NCBI GenBank assembly: GCA_002840155.1
Contig: PGZH01000015.1
Location: 62,001 to 126,000 of the forward strand
DNA: 64,000 bases
Source: Gammaproteobacteria bacterium HGW-Gammaproteobacteria-13
Lineage (GTDB): Bacteria; Pseudomonadota; Gammaproteobacteria; Pseudomonadales; Pseudomonadaceae
Direction: 5' to 3'
Under the pieces are notes generated by a model. That model saw nothing but the letters and a program-made list of their open reading frames with translations, was not told where the DNA came from and did no database searches. The position numbers were made by a program, and so were the translations under genes. Positions 17,750 through 25,962 of this stretch are shown here, piece after piece (position 1 is the first letter of the stretch; every line of letters begins with the position of its first letter).

Positions 17750-18667
17750 CTATCGCTGGATGATCGGCGCATGCTGCACCATGAGTTCGGCAACCCATTC
17801 AATAAACACGCGCAGCTTGATGCTGATATGCCGGTTCGGCGGAAACGCCACGTACAGCGGCATGGGATCGAGGCGCCATTCCTCAAATAGCGGCAGCAAC
17901 TCACCCTGCGCCACATGCGGGGCGGACATATAGGCCGGCAGCCACAGAACCCCCATGCCAGCCAGCCCCGCCGCCAGGTAGGCGTTACCATCGTCGACCG
18001 CCAGCACGTAGCGACCCTGGATATGAATACTCTCCCCGGTGCGGTGCATGGCATACGGCAGGGCTTTACCGGTGCGTGCCCAGAGAAAGCCGACGATACG
18101 GTGCTGCGAATCTTCCAGCTCGCGCGGGTGCGCAGGCGTGCCGAGGCGTTGCAGGTAGCTGGGCGCTGCATAAACACCCAGTTGCAGATCGCCAACCCGG
18201 CGCGCCATCAGCGATTGATCGGTCAGCTCGCCGCCGCGCACCACGCAGTCAACCTTCTCGCCAATCAGATCGACGATGCGGTCGCTGACGCCCATATCGA
18301 TCTGGATCTCCGGGTAGCGCGCATGAAACGCTGGCAAGGCAGGCATAAGGATCATTCTGGCCAGCGGGCTGGGCACATCCACCCGCAGTCGGCCGCGGGG
18401 CACCGCCGAGGCGCCGGACAGGCTGGTCTCGGCCTCGGCCAGGTCGTCCAGCAGCCTTAACACGCGCTCGTAATAGAGCGCGCCGTCGGCCGTGAGGTTG
18501 ACCTTGCGCGTGGTGCGGTTGAGCAGCTTGACCCGCAAGCGCGCCTCCAGCTGCTGCACCAGTTGGGTCACGCTGGTTTTGCTTATGTGCAGGGTTTCGG
18601 CCGCCTTGGTAAAGCTGCCCGACTCCACCACCCGAGCAAATGCCTGCATCGCAGCGAAACGGTCCAT
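17750..18667 (-). CDS. LysR-family transcriptional regulator
   Basis: A 305-residue, full-length LTTR. The winged HTH is at 1-60 (MQAFARVVESGSFTKAAETLHISKTSVTQLVQQLEARLRVKLLNRTTRKV), with a PBP2-type effector domain from about 90 to 300 (RGRLRVDVPSPLARMILMPALPAF, WLPAYMSAPHVAQGELLPLF). The sequence is of the CrgA/DmlR-like subgroup. It is divergent from the RidA-family gene (start 18811) and ends 162 bases before the truncated SDR gene. Such regulators often control an adjacent SDR or detoxification gene; the inducer is unknown. Confidence 0.9.
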   Translation of the reverse strand: MDRFAAMQAFARVVESGSFTKAAETLHISKTSVTQLVQQLEARLRVKLLNRTTRKVNLTADGALYYERVLRLLDDLAEAETSLSGASAVPRGRLRVDVPSPLARMILMPALPAFHARYPEIQIDMGVSDRIVDLIGEKVDCVVRGGELTDQSLMARRVGDLQLGVYAAPSYLQRLGTPAHPRELEDSQHRIVGFLWARTGKALPYAMHRTGESIHIQGRYVLAVDDGNAYLAAGLAGMGVLWLPAYMSAPHVAQGELLPLFEEWRLDPMPLYVAFPPNRHISIKLRVFIEWVAELMVQHAPIIQR

Positions 18668-18810
18668 GTCCTATCCCAATATCGGCTGAATTATTTGGAT
18701 TCTACAAACAGTGTTAGCCAGAGTTGCTGGTTTATCGGCCCAACGCAACGTCCTACAGTCGCTTCACCGTGAATAAACCGGGGCGCTACCGCCCCATGAT
18801 GGAGGTACGT

Positions 18811-19215
18811 ATGAACCAGCGTGACGTGGTATTCCCGCCTGGCCGCCAGGCGCTTTATGAGATCAATCGCTATTCACCGGCGATCCGCAGCAACGGCTTT
18901 TTGTTTGTCTCTGGGCAAGTCGGTAGTCGTGAAGACGGCTCTCCCGAACCCGAGTTGGAGGCGCAGGTACGCACCGCATTCACCAACCTGAATGCGATTC
19001 TGCACGCTGCCGGCGGCAGCTTTGACGATGTGGTCGACGTGACCGTGTTTATGGTCGACCCGCAGGCGACGTTCGAAAGGATCTGGAAGGTTGTCCCAGA
19101 GTTCTGGGGTAACGCGCCGTACCCGACCATAACTGCCGTCGGCGTGACCTGGTTGTATGGCTTCCAGTTCGAGATCAAGGTAATCGCCAAGCTGCCAGAA
19201 GCCAGCAACGACTAA
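18811..19215 (+). CDS. RidA/YjgF-family protein
   Basis: 134 residues from ATG 18811, which follows GGAGG with good spacing; the upstream in-frame extension is not family sequence. RidA-type enzymes hydrolyse reactive enamine/imine intermediates of amino acid metabolism. Visible are the N-terminal YSPAIRSNGFLFVSGQVGSR strand pair, the LNAILHAAGGSFDDVVDVTVFM helix-strand, and YPTITAVGVTWLYGFQFEIKVIA at the end. The usual substrate Arg of canonical RidA (in the R-x-x-V/A segment near the C-terminus) is not evident, so it may belong to a divergent Rid subgroup. Possibly controlled by the divergent LysR protein. Confidence 0.85.
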   Translation: MNQRDVVFPPGRQALYEINRYSPAIRSNGFLFVSGQVGSREDGSPEPELEAQVRTAFTNLNAILHAAGGSFDDVVDVTVFMVDPQATFERIWKVVPEFWGNAPYPTITAVGVTWLYGFQFEIKVIAKLPEASND

Positions 19216-19242
19216 TGGCAGCGCGGGGCTGGGTGGTGACAC

Positions 19243-20346
19243 TCAGCCTTGGCGATTAGCCTTGCGCTCAGTCAGGTAGGCGATGACCGCCGCCTGGTCA
19301 CCAGCAAACTCGATACGCGCCGCTTTGCTCTCGCGCTGGTAGGCGTACATCGGGTCGTAGTATTCGCGCAGCAGCCCGGCAATCCAGTCGCGGTGCAGCG
19401 CAACCGTACCACTGCGCTGCTCGTCCAGCGCCGTCTGCATGATGGCCAGCAGACGCTGGTAGCGCTCGCCGCCCAGGCGCTTCTGGATATTGCTCAGGCT
19501 TTGCAGCAGGCGCTCGGCGTAGAGCCGAAAGCCCTCTTCCTCACCGTGCAGGGCGATAAATTCGCCGCACAGGTTGACCACGTAATCGCGCAGGATGCGC
19601 TCGACACGGTCCTCGAAGGCATCCTCCAGCCACACCAGCGGGTACTGCTGCATGCCCTGGTACAGCTCCAGCGGCACGGTGCAGCTGCCGACCATGCGTC
19701 CTTCGTCTTCCAGCACAAACTGCTCGGTGCCACGGGCGCGCTGCTTGAGCAGGTCAATGGCCAGGCGGTTTTCGAAGTCGATCTGTGCCGGCTGGCCGCT
19801 GGCGCGCTTGCCGAAGCTGGAGCCACGGTGATTGGCATGACCTTCCAGATCCAGGCTGTTGTTCAGCTGCACCAGCACGTCGGTTTTACCGGTACCGGTC
19901 AGACCCCCGAGGATGACGAAATCGCACTCGGCCACGGCTTGCTGGGTGGTTTCCAGCAGGAAGCTGCGCATCGCCTTGTAGCCACCGATTACCCGTGGGT
20001 AGTCGATACCGGCTTCCGCCAGCCATTGCTGGGTGATCTGCGAGCGCAGGCCGCCGCGAAAACAGTACAAGTAGCCGTGCGGATTGGCCTTGGCGAAGGC
20101 CGCCCAGGCCGCGACCCGCTCGGCTTTGACCTGACCGCTGACCAGTTGGTGGCCGAGCGCGATAGCGGCGTCCTGGCCATGCTGCTTGTAGCAGGTGCCG
20201 ACCCGCTGACGCTCGCTGTCATCCATCAGCGGCAGGTTGAGCACACCGGGGAAGGCGCCCTTGCTGAACTCGACCGGGGCGCGGGCGTCCATCATCGGCA
20301 GATCATTGAGGAAGATGTCGCGGTAGTTGCTGCTGTTGTCGCGCAT
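19243..20346 (-). CDS. mnmH: tRNA 2-selenouridine synthase MnmH (SelU/YbbB)
   Basis: 367 residues from ATG 20346, whose first base overlaps the selD stop; a GTG three bases upstream is less well spaced from GAGG. It uses selenophosphate to convert 2-thiouridine at the wobble position of Lys/Glu/Gln tRNAs to 2-selenouridine via a geranylated intermediate. An N-terminal rhodanese domain has catalytic Cys95 in [15 protein letters not shown]-loop domain follows, with GGLTGTGKT at 147-155. It is translationally coupled to selD, which supplies the substrate. Confidence 0.95.
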   Translation of the reverse strand: MRDNSSNYRDIFLNDLPMMDARAPVEFSKGAFPGVLNLPLMDDSERQRVGTCYKQHGQDAAIALGHQLVSGQVKAERVAAWAAFAKANPHGYLYCFRGGLRSQITQQWLAEAGIDYPRVIGGYKAMRSFLLETTQQAVAECDFVILGGLTGTGKTDVLVQLNNSLDLEGHANHRGSSFGKRASGQPAQIDFENRLAIDLLKQRARGTEQFVLEDEGRMVGSCTVPLELYQGMQQYPLVWLEDAFEDRVERILRDYVVNLCGEFIALHGEEEGFRLYAERLLQSLSNIQKRLGGERYQRLLAIMQTALDEQRSGTVALHRDWIAGLLREYYDPMYAYQRESKAARIEFAGDQAAVIAYLTERKANRQG

Positions 20347-21380
20347 CACAGCACCTCTACCGCGTAACGCTGTCGCTCAACCAGACGGCCGATTGGCGCC
20401 AGGTTCAGACCCAGCTCGGCGGCCACGGCAAGGAACTCTGCTTCGCCTTCAGGCGTTACGGCGATCAACAGACCGCCGCTGGTTTGCGGGTCGCACAGCA
20501 GGTCGCGCTGTTCGTCGGTGATGGGCGCGATCTTCTCGCCATAGCTGTCGAAGTTACGCAGGGTGCCGCCCGGCACGCAGCCCTCGGCCAGGTAGTAGTC
20601 GACCCCCGGCAGACGCGGCACAGCGGCGTAATCGAGCTGGGCGGTGAGATTGGCACCATCAGCCATCTCGACCAAATGACCGAGCAGGCCGAAGCCGGTG
20701 ACGTCGGTCATCGCGGCAACCCCGGCCAGCTTGCCGAAACGCGAGCCGGGCTTGTTCAGGGTGCACATCCAGTCGCGCGCCAGGCCAACGTCCTCGGGAC
20801 GCAGCTTGGCCTTCTTCTCGGCGGTGGTGAGGATGCCGATGCCCAGCGGCTTGGAGAGGTACAGCTGGCAGCCGGCCGTGGCGGTATCGTTGCGTTTCAT
20901 ATGGCGCTTGAGCACCACGCCGGTGACGGCCAGGCCGAAGATCGGCTCCGGTGCGTCGATGGAATGCCCGCCAGCCAGCGGAATGCCCGCTTCATCACAC
21001 ACCGCGCGGCCGCCGCGAATCACTTCGCGGGCCACTTCCGGCGGCAACAGGTTGACCGGCCAGCCGAGGATGGCGATGGCCATCAGCGGGTCGCCACCCA
21101 TGGCATAGATGTCGCTGATCGCGTTGGTGGCGGCGATGCGACCGAAGTCATAGGGATCATCGACAATCGGCATAAAGAAGTCGGTGGTCGACACCACCCC
21201 ACGCTCATCATCCAGGGCATACACCGCCGCATCATCACGCGAGGCATTGCCGACCCACAGCTTGGGGTCGAGGTTCTGCGCGCCGCTGCCGGCGAGAATC
21301 ACCTCCAGCACCTTGGGAGAAATCTTGCAGCCGCAGCCGGCCCCGTGGCTGTACTGGGTCAAACGGATCGGCTCGCTCAT
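20346..21380 (-). CDS. selD: Selenide, water dikinase SelD (selenophosphate synthase)
   Basis: 344 residues, usual length. It makes selenophosphate from selenide and ATP. The active site GAGCGCK has Cys16 in place of selenocysteine and Lys19. SRDDAAVY and [33 protein letters not shown] are the conserved ATP/Mg-binding Asp-rich segments; [16 protein letters not shown] and [13 protein letters not shown] follow. It heads the leftward selD-mnmH operon, divergent from the putative selenate transporter. Since no selA/selB/selC lies in the window, the nearby use is the tRNA modification. Confidence 0.97.
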   Translation of the reverse strand: MSEPIRLTQYSHGAGCGCKISPKVLEVILAGSGAQNLDPKLWVGNASRDDAAVYALDDERGVVSTTDFFMPIVDDPYDFGRIAATNAISDIYAMGGDPLMAIAILGWPVNLLPPEVAREVIRGGRAVCDEAGIPLAGGHSIDAPEPIFGLAVTGVVLKRHMKRNDTATAGCQLYLSKPLGIGILTTAEKKAKLRPEDVGLARDWMCTLNKPGSRFGKLAGVAAMTDVTGFGLLGHLVEMADGANLTAQLDYAAVPRLPGVDYYLAEGCVPGGTLRNFDSYGEKIAPITDEQRDLLCDPQTSGGLLIAVTPEGEAEFLAVAAELGLNLAPIGRLVERQRYAVEVL

Positions 21381-21450
21381 CGGTCAGGCTCTCGGCAAAT
21401 CGGAAACAGGCGCGGATTCTAGCAAAGCTGGCCTTTAACACAGCGCTCCA

Positions 21451-21456
21451 TATAAT
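21451..21456 (+). promoter_or_regulatory. Candidate -10 element of the putative selenate transport operon
   Basis: A consensus TATAAT lies about 93 bases before the binding-protein start in the selD/transporter divergent spacer. The -35 is not clear (CTGGCC at 17-bp spacing is poor), so activation may be needed. Confidence 0.4.
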
Positions 21457-21548
21457 CGCGCCACGTCGACTACCCTGACTACTCGCAGCCCACCTATTCG
21501 CGGGCCTGCCATTTAGATCCTTTTCCGCTATTGAACCGGAGAATCTTC

Positions 21549-22400
21549 ATGCTCAAACGTACCCTGGCGCTCGCCGCTGGTTTTGCCCTGTGCCTGTCCG
21601 CCAACCTCACTCTGGCTACCGAAACCCTGCGCGTTAGCGCCATTCCGGATGAAGCGCCGACCGAACTGCTGCGCAAATTCAAACCGCTGGGCGCCTACCT
21701 GGAACAGCAACTGGGCATGAAGGTCGAGTTCACCCCGGTCGCCGACTACCCAGCCGTGGTCGAGGCCCTGGCCACCGATCGCCTGGACCTGGCCTGGCTC
21801 GGCGGTTTCACCTTCGTGCAGGTGCGCCTGAAGACCGGCAACGCCATTCCGCTGGTACAGCGCGAGCAGGATGCGCAGTTCACCAGCAAGTTCATCACCG
21901 CCAACCCGGACGTGACCTCCCTGGCCGACCTCAAGGGCAAGACCTTTGCCTTCGGCTCGGTGTCGTCCACCTCCGGCAGCCTGATGCCGCGCTATTTCAT
22001 GCTGCAGGACGGTATCAAGCCGGAAAGCCACTTCAGCCGCGTTGGCTACTCCGGTGCACATGACGCCACCGCCGCCTGGGTGCAGGCCGGCAAGGTCGAT
22101 GGCGGCGTGCTCAACGCCAGCGTGTGGGACAAGCTGGTTGCCAGCGGCAAGGTCGATAGCAACAAGGTCAAGGTATTCGCCACCACCCCGACTTACTTCG
22201 ACTACAACTGGACCGTACGCGGCACCCTCGACCCGGCCCTGGCCGAGAAGATCAAAGCTGCCTTCCTCGCCCTCGACCCGGCCAACCCGGAGCATAAGGC
22301 GATCCTCGACCTGCAGGCCGCCAGCCGCTTTATCGAAACTTCGCCTGAGAACTACAAGGGCATCGAGGACGCTGCGCGCGCCGCTGACCTGCTGAAATGA
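21549..22400 (+). CDS. PhnD-like binding protein, putative selenate ABC transporter
   Basis: 283 residues from ATG 21549 with CCGGAGAA ahead. Signal peptide [22 protein letters not shown], then a type 2 periplasmic binding fold: [62 protein letters not shown], and a domain end at [22 protein letters not shown]. It belongs to the phosphonate-type oxyanion binders. A clade of these that sits next to selD and mnmH is known as the putative selenate-binding family (TIGR04553). The divergent selD-mnmH genes here match that context. Substrate is by context only. Confidence 0.85.
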   Translation: MLKRTLALAAGFALCLSANLTLATETLRVSAIPDEAPTELLRKFKPLGAYLEQQLGMKVEFTPVADYPAVVEALATDRLDLAWLGGFTFVQVRLKTGNAIPLVQREQDAQFTSKFITANPDVTSLADLKGKTFAFGSVSSTSGSLMPRYFMLQDGIKPESHFSRVGYSGAHDATAAWVQAGKVDGGVLNASVWDKLVASGKVDSNKVKVFATTPTYFDYNWTVRGTLDPALAEKIKAAFLALDPANPEHKAILDLQAASRFIETSPENYKGIEDAARAADLLK

Positions 22401-23194
22401 CCCTGCGCCTCTGCGGCGCCAGCCTCAGCCACGGCAACGGAGTCCACGCCCTGCGCGGCGTGGATTTGCATATCGCCGCCGGTGAGCGCGTCGCCATCAT
22501 CGGCCCCTCCGGGGCCGGCAAGTCGAGCCTGCTCAACCTGCTGGCCACTGCCCTGCAACCGAGCAGCGGCGAGATTCAGCTGCTCGGTGAGCAGCCCTGG
22601 CAGCTTTCCAGCCGTCAGCGCCAACGCCTGCGTGCGCGCATCGGCCTGGTGCATCAGGCGCCGCCTCTGCCGGCGCGGCAACGGGTGGTTACCACCGTGC
22701 TGGCCGGCAAGCTCGGCCAATGGGGCCTGGGCAAGAGCCTGCTGAATCTGCTGCATCCGCTGGATATCCCCGGCGCTCGCCGTGAGCTGGCCAAGCTGGA
22801 CCTGGCCGACAAGCTTTTCGCCCAGTGCCAGCAACTCTCCGGTGGTCAGTTGCAGCGCGTCGGCATCGCCCGCGTGCTGTACCAGGCGCCGGAACTGCTG
22901 CTGGCCGATGAGCCGGTATCAGCCATGGACCCGGTGCTGGCCGAGCACACGCTGAACGTGTTGTGTCGGCATGCCGAGCAGCATGGCGTCACCCTGGTCG
23001 CCAGCCTGCATGCGGTGGAACTGGCCCTGGCGCACTTCCCGCGGATTATCGGCCTGCGCGATGGGCAGATCCTGTTCGACCGCCCCGCCGGCGAAGTCGA
23101 TCAGGCGCAACTCGACGCGCTGTATGCCAATGAGCAACTGCTCTCGCCGCCCGCGCCCAGCGTGACCTTGAGCCTGCAGATTCCGCGATGCTAA
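22397..23194 (+). CDS. PhnC-like ABC transporter ATPase (putative selenate uptake)
   Basis: 265 residues, with ATG overlapping the preceding stop (ATGA). Walker A GPSGAGKS at 36-43, Q-loop LVHQAPPLP, signature [15 protein letters not shown] at about 148, Walker B LLLADEP, and switch His in ASLHAVEL. It energises import by the two PhnE-like permeases that follow. The phosphonate name reflects family only. Confidence 0.88.
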   Translation: MTLRLCGASLSHGNGVHALRGVDLHIAAGERVAIIGPSGAGKSSLLNLLATALQPSSGEIQLLGEQPWQLSSRQRQRLRARIGLVHQAPPLPARQRVVTTVLAGKLGQWGLGKSLLNLLHPLDIPGARRELAKLDLADKLFAQCQQLSGGQLQRVGIARVLYQAPELLLADEPVSAMDPVLAEHTLNVLCRHAEQHGVTLVASLHAVELALAHFPRIIGLRDGQILFDRPAGEVDQAQLDALYANEQLLSPPAPSVTLSLQIPRC

Positions 23195-24015
23195 GCCGCG
23201 ACACCCGCGACCCGGCTTCCCTGCCCCGCCTGCTGCTCACGCTGCTGGCACTGGCCCTGCTGTGGCCGGGCATCCAGCTCAGCGAGCTGGACCTGGGCGT
23301 GTTGCTGCAAGCCGACAGCCAGAGCGAGATGGGCCGCTTCGTCGCGGCCTTCTGGCCGCCGACCCATGACGCGGAGTTCCTCGACCTGTTGCTGCAGGCC
23401 ACCCTGCAAACCCTGGCCATCGCCACCGCTGGCATGGCCCTGGCCCTGCTGCTGGCGATTCCAGCCAGTCTGTTGGCCAGCCGCGCGCTGTCGCTGTCCG
23501 CCGCATCCCGTGGCGGTCGACCCAAACCGCTGGCGCAGTTGCTGCGCTGGCCGGTACGCGGCCTGCTGATCTTCCTGCGCAGCGTGCCAGAAATCGTCTG
23601 GGCGCTGCTGTTCGTCCGCGCGGTCGGCCTCGGCCCCACCGCCGGGGTGTTGGCCATCGCCATCACTTACAGCGGCATGCTCGGCAAGGTCTATGCGGAA
23701 ATCTTCGAGTCGGTCGACCAGCGCCCGGCCCACGCCCTGCTTCAGGCCGGCAGCGGCCGGCTGGCGGCCTTTGTCTACGGCATTCTGCCGAATGCTGCGG
23801 CAGAACTGACTTCCTACACGGTGTACCGCTGGGAATGCGCGATCCGCGCCTCGGTGGTGATGGGCTTTGTCGGCGCCGGCGGCCTGGGCCAGCAGATCGA
23901 TCTGTCGATGCGCATGTTCGCTGGCGGCGAAGTAGCCAGCATGCTGCTGACCTTTCTGCTGCTGGTGTTGCTGGCCGACCAGCTCAGCCGCGTGCTGCGC
24001 GGGAGGTTGGCATGA
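23188..24015 (+). CDS. PhnE-like ABC permease 1
   Basis: 275 residues, overlapping the ATPase by 7 bases. About six membrane helices. The segment [43 protein letters not shown] contains the EAA-type loop contacting the ATPase, and [21 protein letters not shown] is the typical PhnE end. It probably pairs with permease 2 as a heterodimeric pore. Confidence 0.88.
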   Translation: MLSRDTRDPASLPRLLLTLLALALLWPGIQLSELDLGVLLQADSQSEMGRFVAAFWPPTHDAEFLDLLLQATLQTLAIATAGMALALLLAIPASLLASRALSLSAASRGGRPKPLAQLLRWPVRGLLIFLRSVPEIVWALLFVRAVGLGPTAGVLAIAITYSGMLGKVYAEIFESVDQRPAHALLQAGSGRLAAFVYGILPNAAAELTSYTVYRWECAIRASVVMGFVGAGGLGQQIDLSMRMFAGGEVASMLLTFLLLVLLADQLSRVLRGRLA

Positions 24016-24779
24016 ACCGGCTGATCAATCTGTTGTTGCTGCTCGGCATCGGCGCGGCGGTGATCGCTTCGTTCGTTTACCTGGGTATCGATCTGGGCGC
24101 ACTGACCAGCGGCGACAGCCTGGGCCAGATGGCTGGCTACGTGCAGCGCTTTCTTAAGCCCGACCTGAGCGCCGAGCACCTAACGGCCATCAGCCATGGC
24201 GCAATGGAAACCCTGGCCATGTCGGCCCTCGGCACCTTGCTGGCGGCGGTATTCGGCCTGTTGCTGGCCTTGCCCGCCGCCGGGCGCTTTGGCTGGCCGC
24301 TGCAGAGCGCCGCACGTTTGCTGCTGAATGCCCTGCGGGCGATTCCCGAACTGGTCTGGGCCGCGCTGATGGTGCTGGCCGCAGGCCTTGGCCCGAACGC
24401 CGGCACCCTGGCCCTGGCCCTGCACACCGCTGGTGTGCTCGGCCGGCTGTTTGCCGAGGCGCTGGAAAACACCCCGACCGCACCGGCCGAGGCAGTTCGT
24501 TTGCAGGGCGGCAGCCAGGTCGCGGCGTTCTGCTACGGCACCCTGCCCAACCTGTGGCCACAGCTATTGACCTACAGCCTGTACCGCTGGGAAAACAATA
24601 TCCGCATGGCCAGCGTGCTGGGTTTCGTCGGTGCCGGCGGCCTAGGGCAGATGCTCTACGTCAGCCTTAGCCTGTTTCAGGAGGCACAGGCCAGTACAGT
24701 GATCCTGGCCATGCTGGTGCTGGTGTTCGGCGTCGATGCATTGAGTAGCTGGACGCGGCAGCGCTGGGTCAGGGCTTAA
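24012..24779 (+). CDS. PhnE-like ABC permease 2
   Basis: 255 residues from ATG 24012, overlapping the stop of permease 1. It repeats the architecture of permease 1 ([71 protein letters not shown]), consistent with gene duplication. Last gene of the four-gene operon. Confidence 0.88.
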   Translation: MNRLINLLLLLGIGAAVIASFVYLGIDLGALTSGDSLGQMAGYVQRFLKPDLSAEHLTAISHGAMETLAMSALGTLLAAVFGLLLALPAAGRFGWPLQSAARLLLNALRAIPELVWAALMVLAAGLGPNAGTLALALHTAGVLGRLFAEALENTPTAPAEAVRLQGGSQVAAFCYGTLPNLWPQLLTYSLYRWENNIRMASVLGFVGAGGLGQMLYVSLSLFQEAQASTVILAMLVLVFGVDALSSWTRQRWVRA

Positions 24780-24863
24780 AGACTCGCCAGCCAAGACCCG
24801 CCGTTGAACCAGGGGGAAATGCTGCGCTGTTTTCTACCCCACGCGGGCTTGCAGGTATCGTAG

Positions 24864-24889
24864 GGTGGATAACGCTCTGCTTATCCACC
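24864..24889. repeat. Hairpin, REP-like
   Basis: GGTGGATAA (24864-24872) and TTATCCACC (24881-24889) form a perfect 9-bp stem with loop CGCTCTGC. A GTAGGGTGGATAA...TTATCCACC unit of this type recurs between genes in pseudomonads (from memory). It may terminate the transporter operon. Confidence 0.4.
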
Positions 24890-24988
24890 ATTGCTCGGCT
24901 GCAACCAACCTGAAAGGCCACTGTCCAACCCCCGCACGGTAATGCTGCAGGCGGAGCCGGCCGGCTTTTATTGTTTCGGGAGACGCCC

Positions 24989-25606
24989 TTGCCTGCTGTT
25001 TTTTCACGTCACACCTTTCGCCTGACGGCCCTGCTCGGTGGACTCAGCCTGGCCGCCTCAGTGCTGGCCTGCCCGAGTGGGCAGCAGCAGGTCTGCACAG
25101 TGGTGTGCTTCTGTGCGCCGTTCAGCCAGGCGGACATCGGGGTGCTCTACGAGGACGTCAGCCAGATGGCCGCCTCGGGCTTGGAGCAATGGCTGCTGCA
25201 ATCACGCGAGACGGTGGCTGCCAGCGGCACCCATCCGATTCCTCTGCATATCCGCGCCCAGTTGGAGCCCTACTACGGCATCGATGTACTCGATGCGGCG
25301 CGCTACAAGGTGGGTGACAACGAAACCCTTAGCGCCGCCAATACCCTGCTGCAGAACCCCGATGTACAGGCAGTGACGCTGATCGACATCATCGTCTTCC
25401 GCAATGCCGCGGACGCGCAGGACAATGTCGCGCTCTGGGCCCACGAACTGCTACATGTGCAGCAATACCAGCAATGGGGCGTGCACGAATTCGCCCGGCG
25501 CTACACGCGCGACCACAACGCCATCGAAGCGCCTGCTTACAAGCTGCAGATTGAGGTCGAACGCGCCCTGCGCAATCAGCTGATTAGCAACACCAAACAG
25601 CGCTAG
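24989..25606 (+). CDS. Secreted HELLH-motif protein, possible zinc metallopeptidase lipoprotein
   Basis: About 205 residues. The best start is TTG 24989, six bases after CGGGAGA; no ATG serves. The N-terminus RLTALLGGLSLAASVLAC ends in a lipobox-like VLAC, suggesting an outer-membrane lipoprotein. Residues about 145-180 contain LWAHELLHVQQYQQWGVHEFARRYTRDHNAIEAPAYKLQ. HELLH fits the HExxH zinc motif, and the following EFARRY...HNAIEAPAY matches the DUF4157-type domain of secreted toxins and their relatives. Substrate unknown. It is a single gene between the selenate operon and putA. Confidence 0.65.
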   Translation: MPAVFSRHTFRLTALLGGLSLAASVLACPSGQQQVCTVVCFCAPFSQADIGVLYEDVSQMAASGLEQWLLQSRETVAASGTHPIPLHIRAQLEPYYGIDVLDAARYKVGDNETLSAANTLLQNPDVQAVTLIDIIVFRNAADAQDNVALWAHELLHVQQYQQWGVHEFARRYTRDHNAIEAPAYKLQIEVERALRNQLISNTKQR

Positions 25607-25725
25607 AGCAGCGCTCTCAAAACGATTCAGCATCGGGCAGCCACGCGCACAATAAAGCCGCACACGGGCCATGGCCAAGCAATCAGCCAATGGCTGCCTA
25701 AGGGATACGCGCAGGTGGCCGATGT

Positions 25726-25945
25726 GGAACGGAGCGGGTAGCTCCGTTCCTGCGCCGCCGGGTAGGCGGACGCAGTGCATCGAAATGCCAGAGGGGAAGA
25801 AACGCATCGTACCGGGTGGGTAACCCTCCGTTGCCGGATGTACGACGGGCGCTGCAGAGCAGCATCAGGCACCTGGGCAAGGTGCCTGGGGGTGGCGGTA
25901 AGCCGGTGTTGCCAACCACCCCGGCCGGCGAGCCGGTCGGGGTGG
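25726..25945. repeat. Hairpin cluster between the HELLH gene and putA
   Basis: The 356-base spacer 25607-25962 holds no gene but three strong stems: GGAACGGAGC/GCTCCGTTCC (25726-25750, perfect 10 bp), AGGCACC/GGTGCCT (25867-25887), and CCACCCCG...CGGGGTGG with inner CCGG pairing (25916-25945). The last is 18 bases beyond the putA stop. None has a T-tract. They look like extragenic palindromic elements that protect or end the convergent transcripts. Confidence 0.5.
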
Positions 25946-25962
25946 GATGCTCGTAGTACCGT

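Noticed and set aside
21549-24779. Phosphonate uptake operon phnDCE
   Set aside because: Family similarity supports an oxyanion transporter, but there are no phosphonate-degrading genes and the selD-mnmH context favours selenate.
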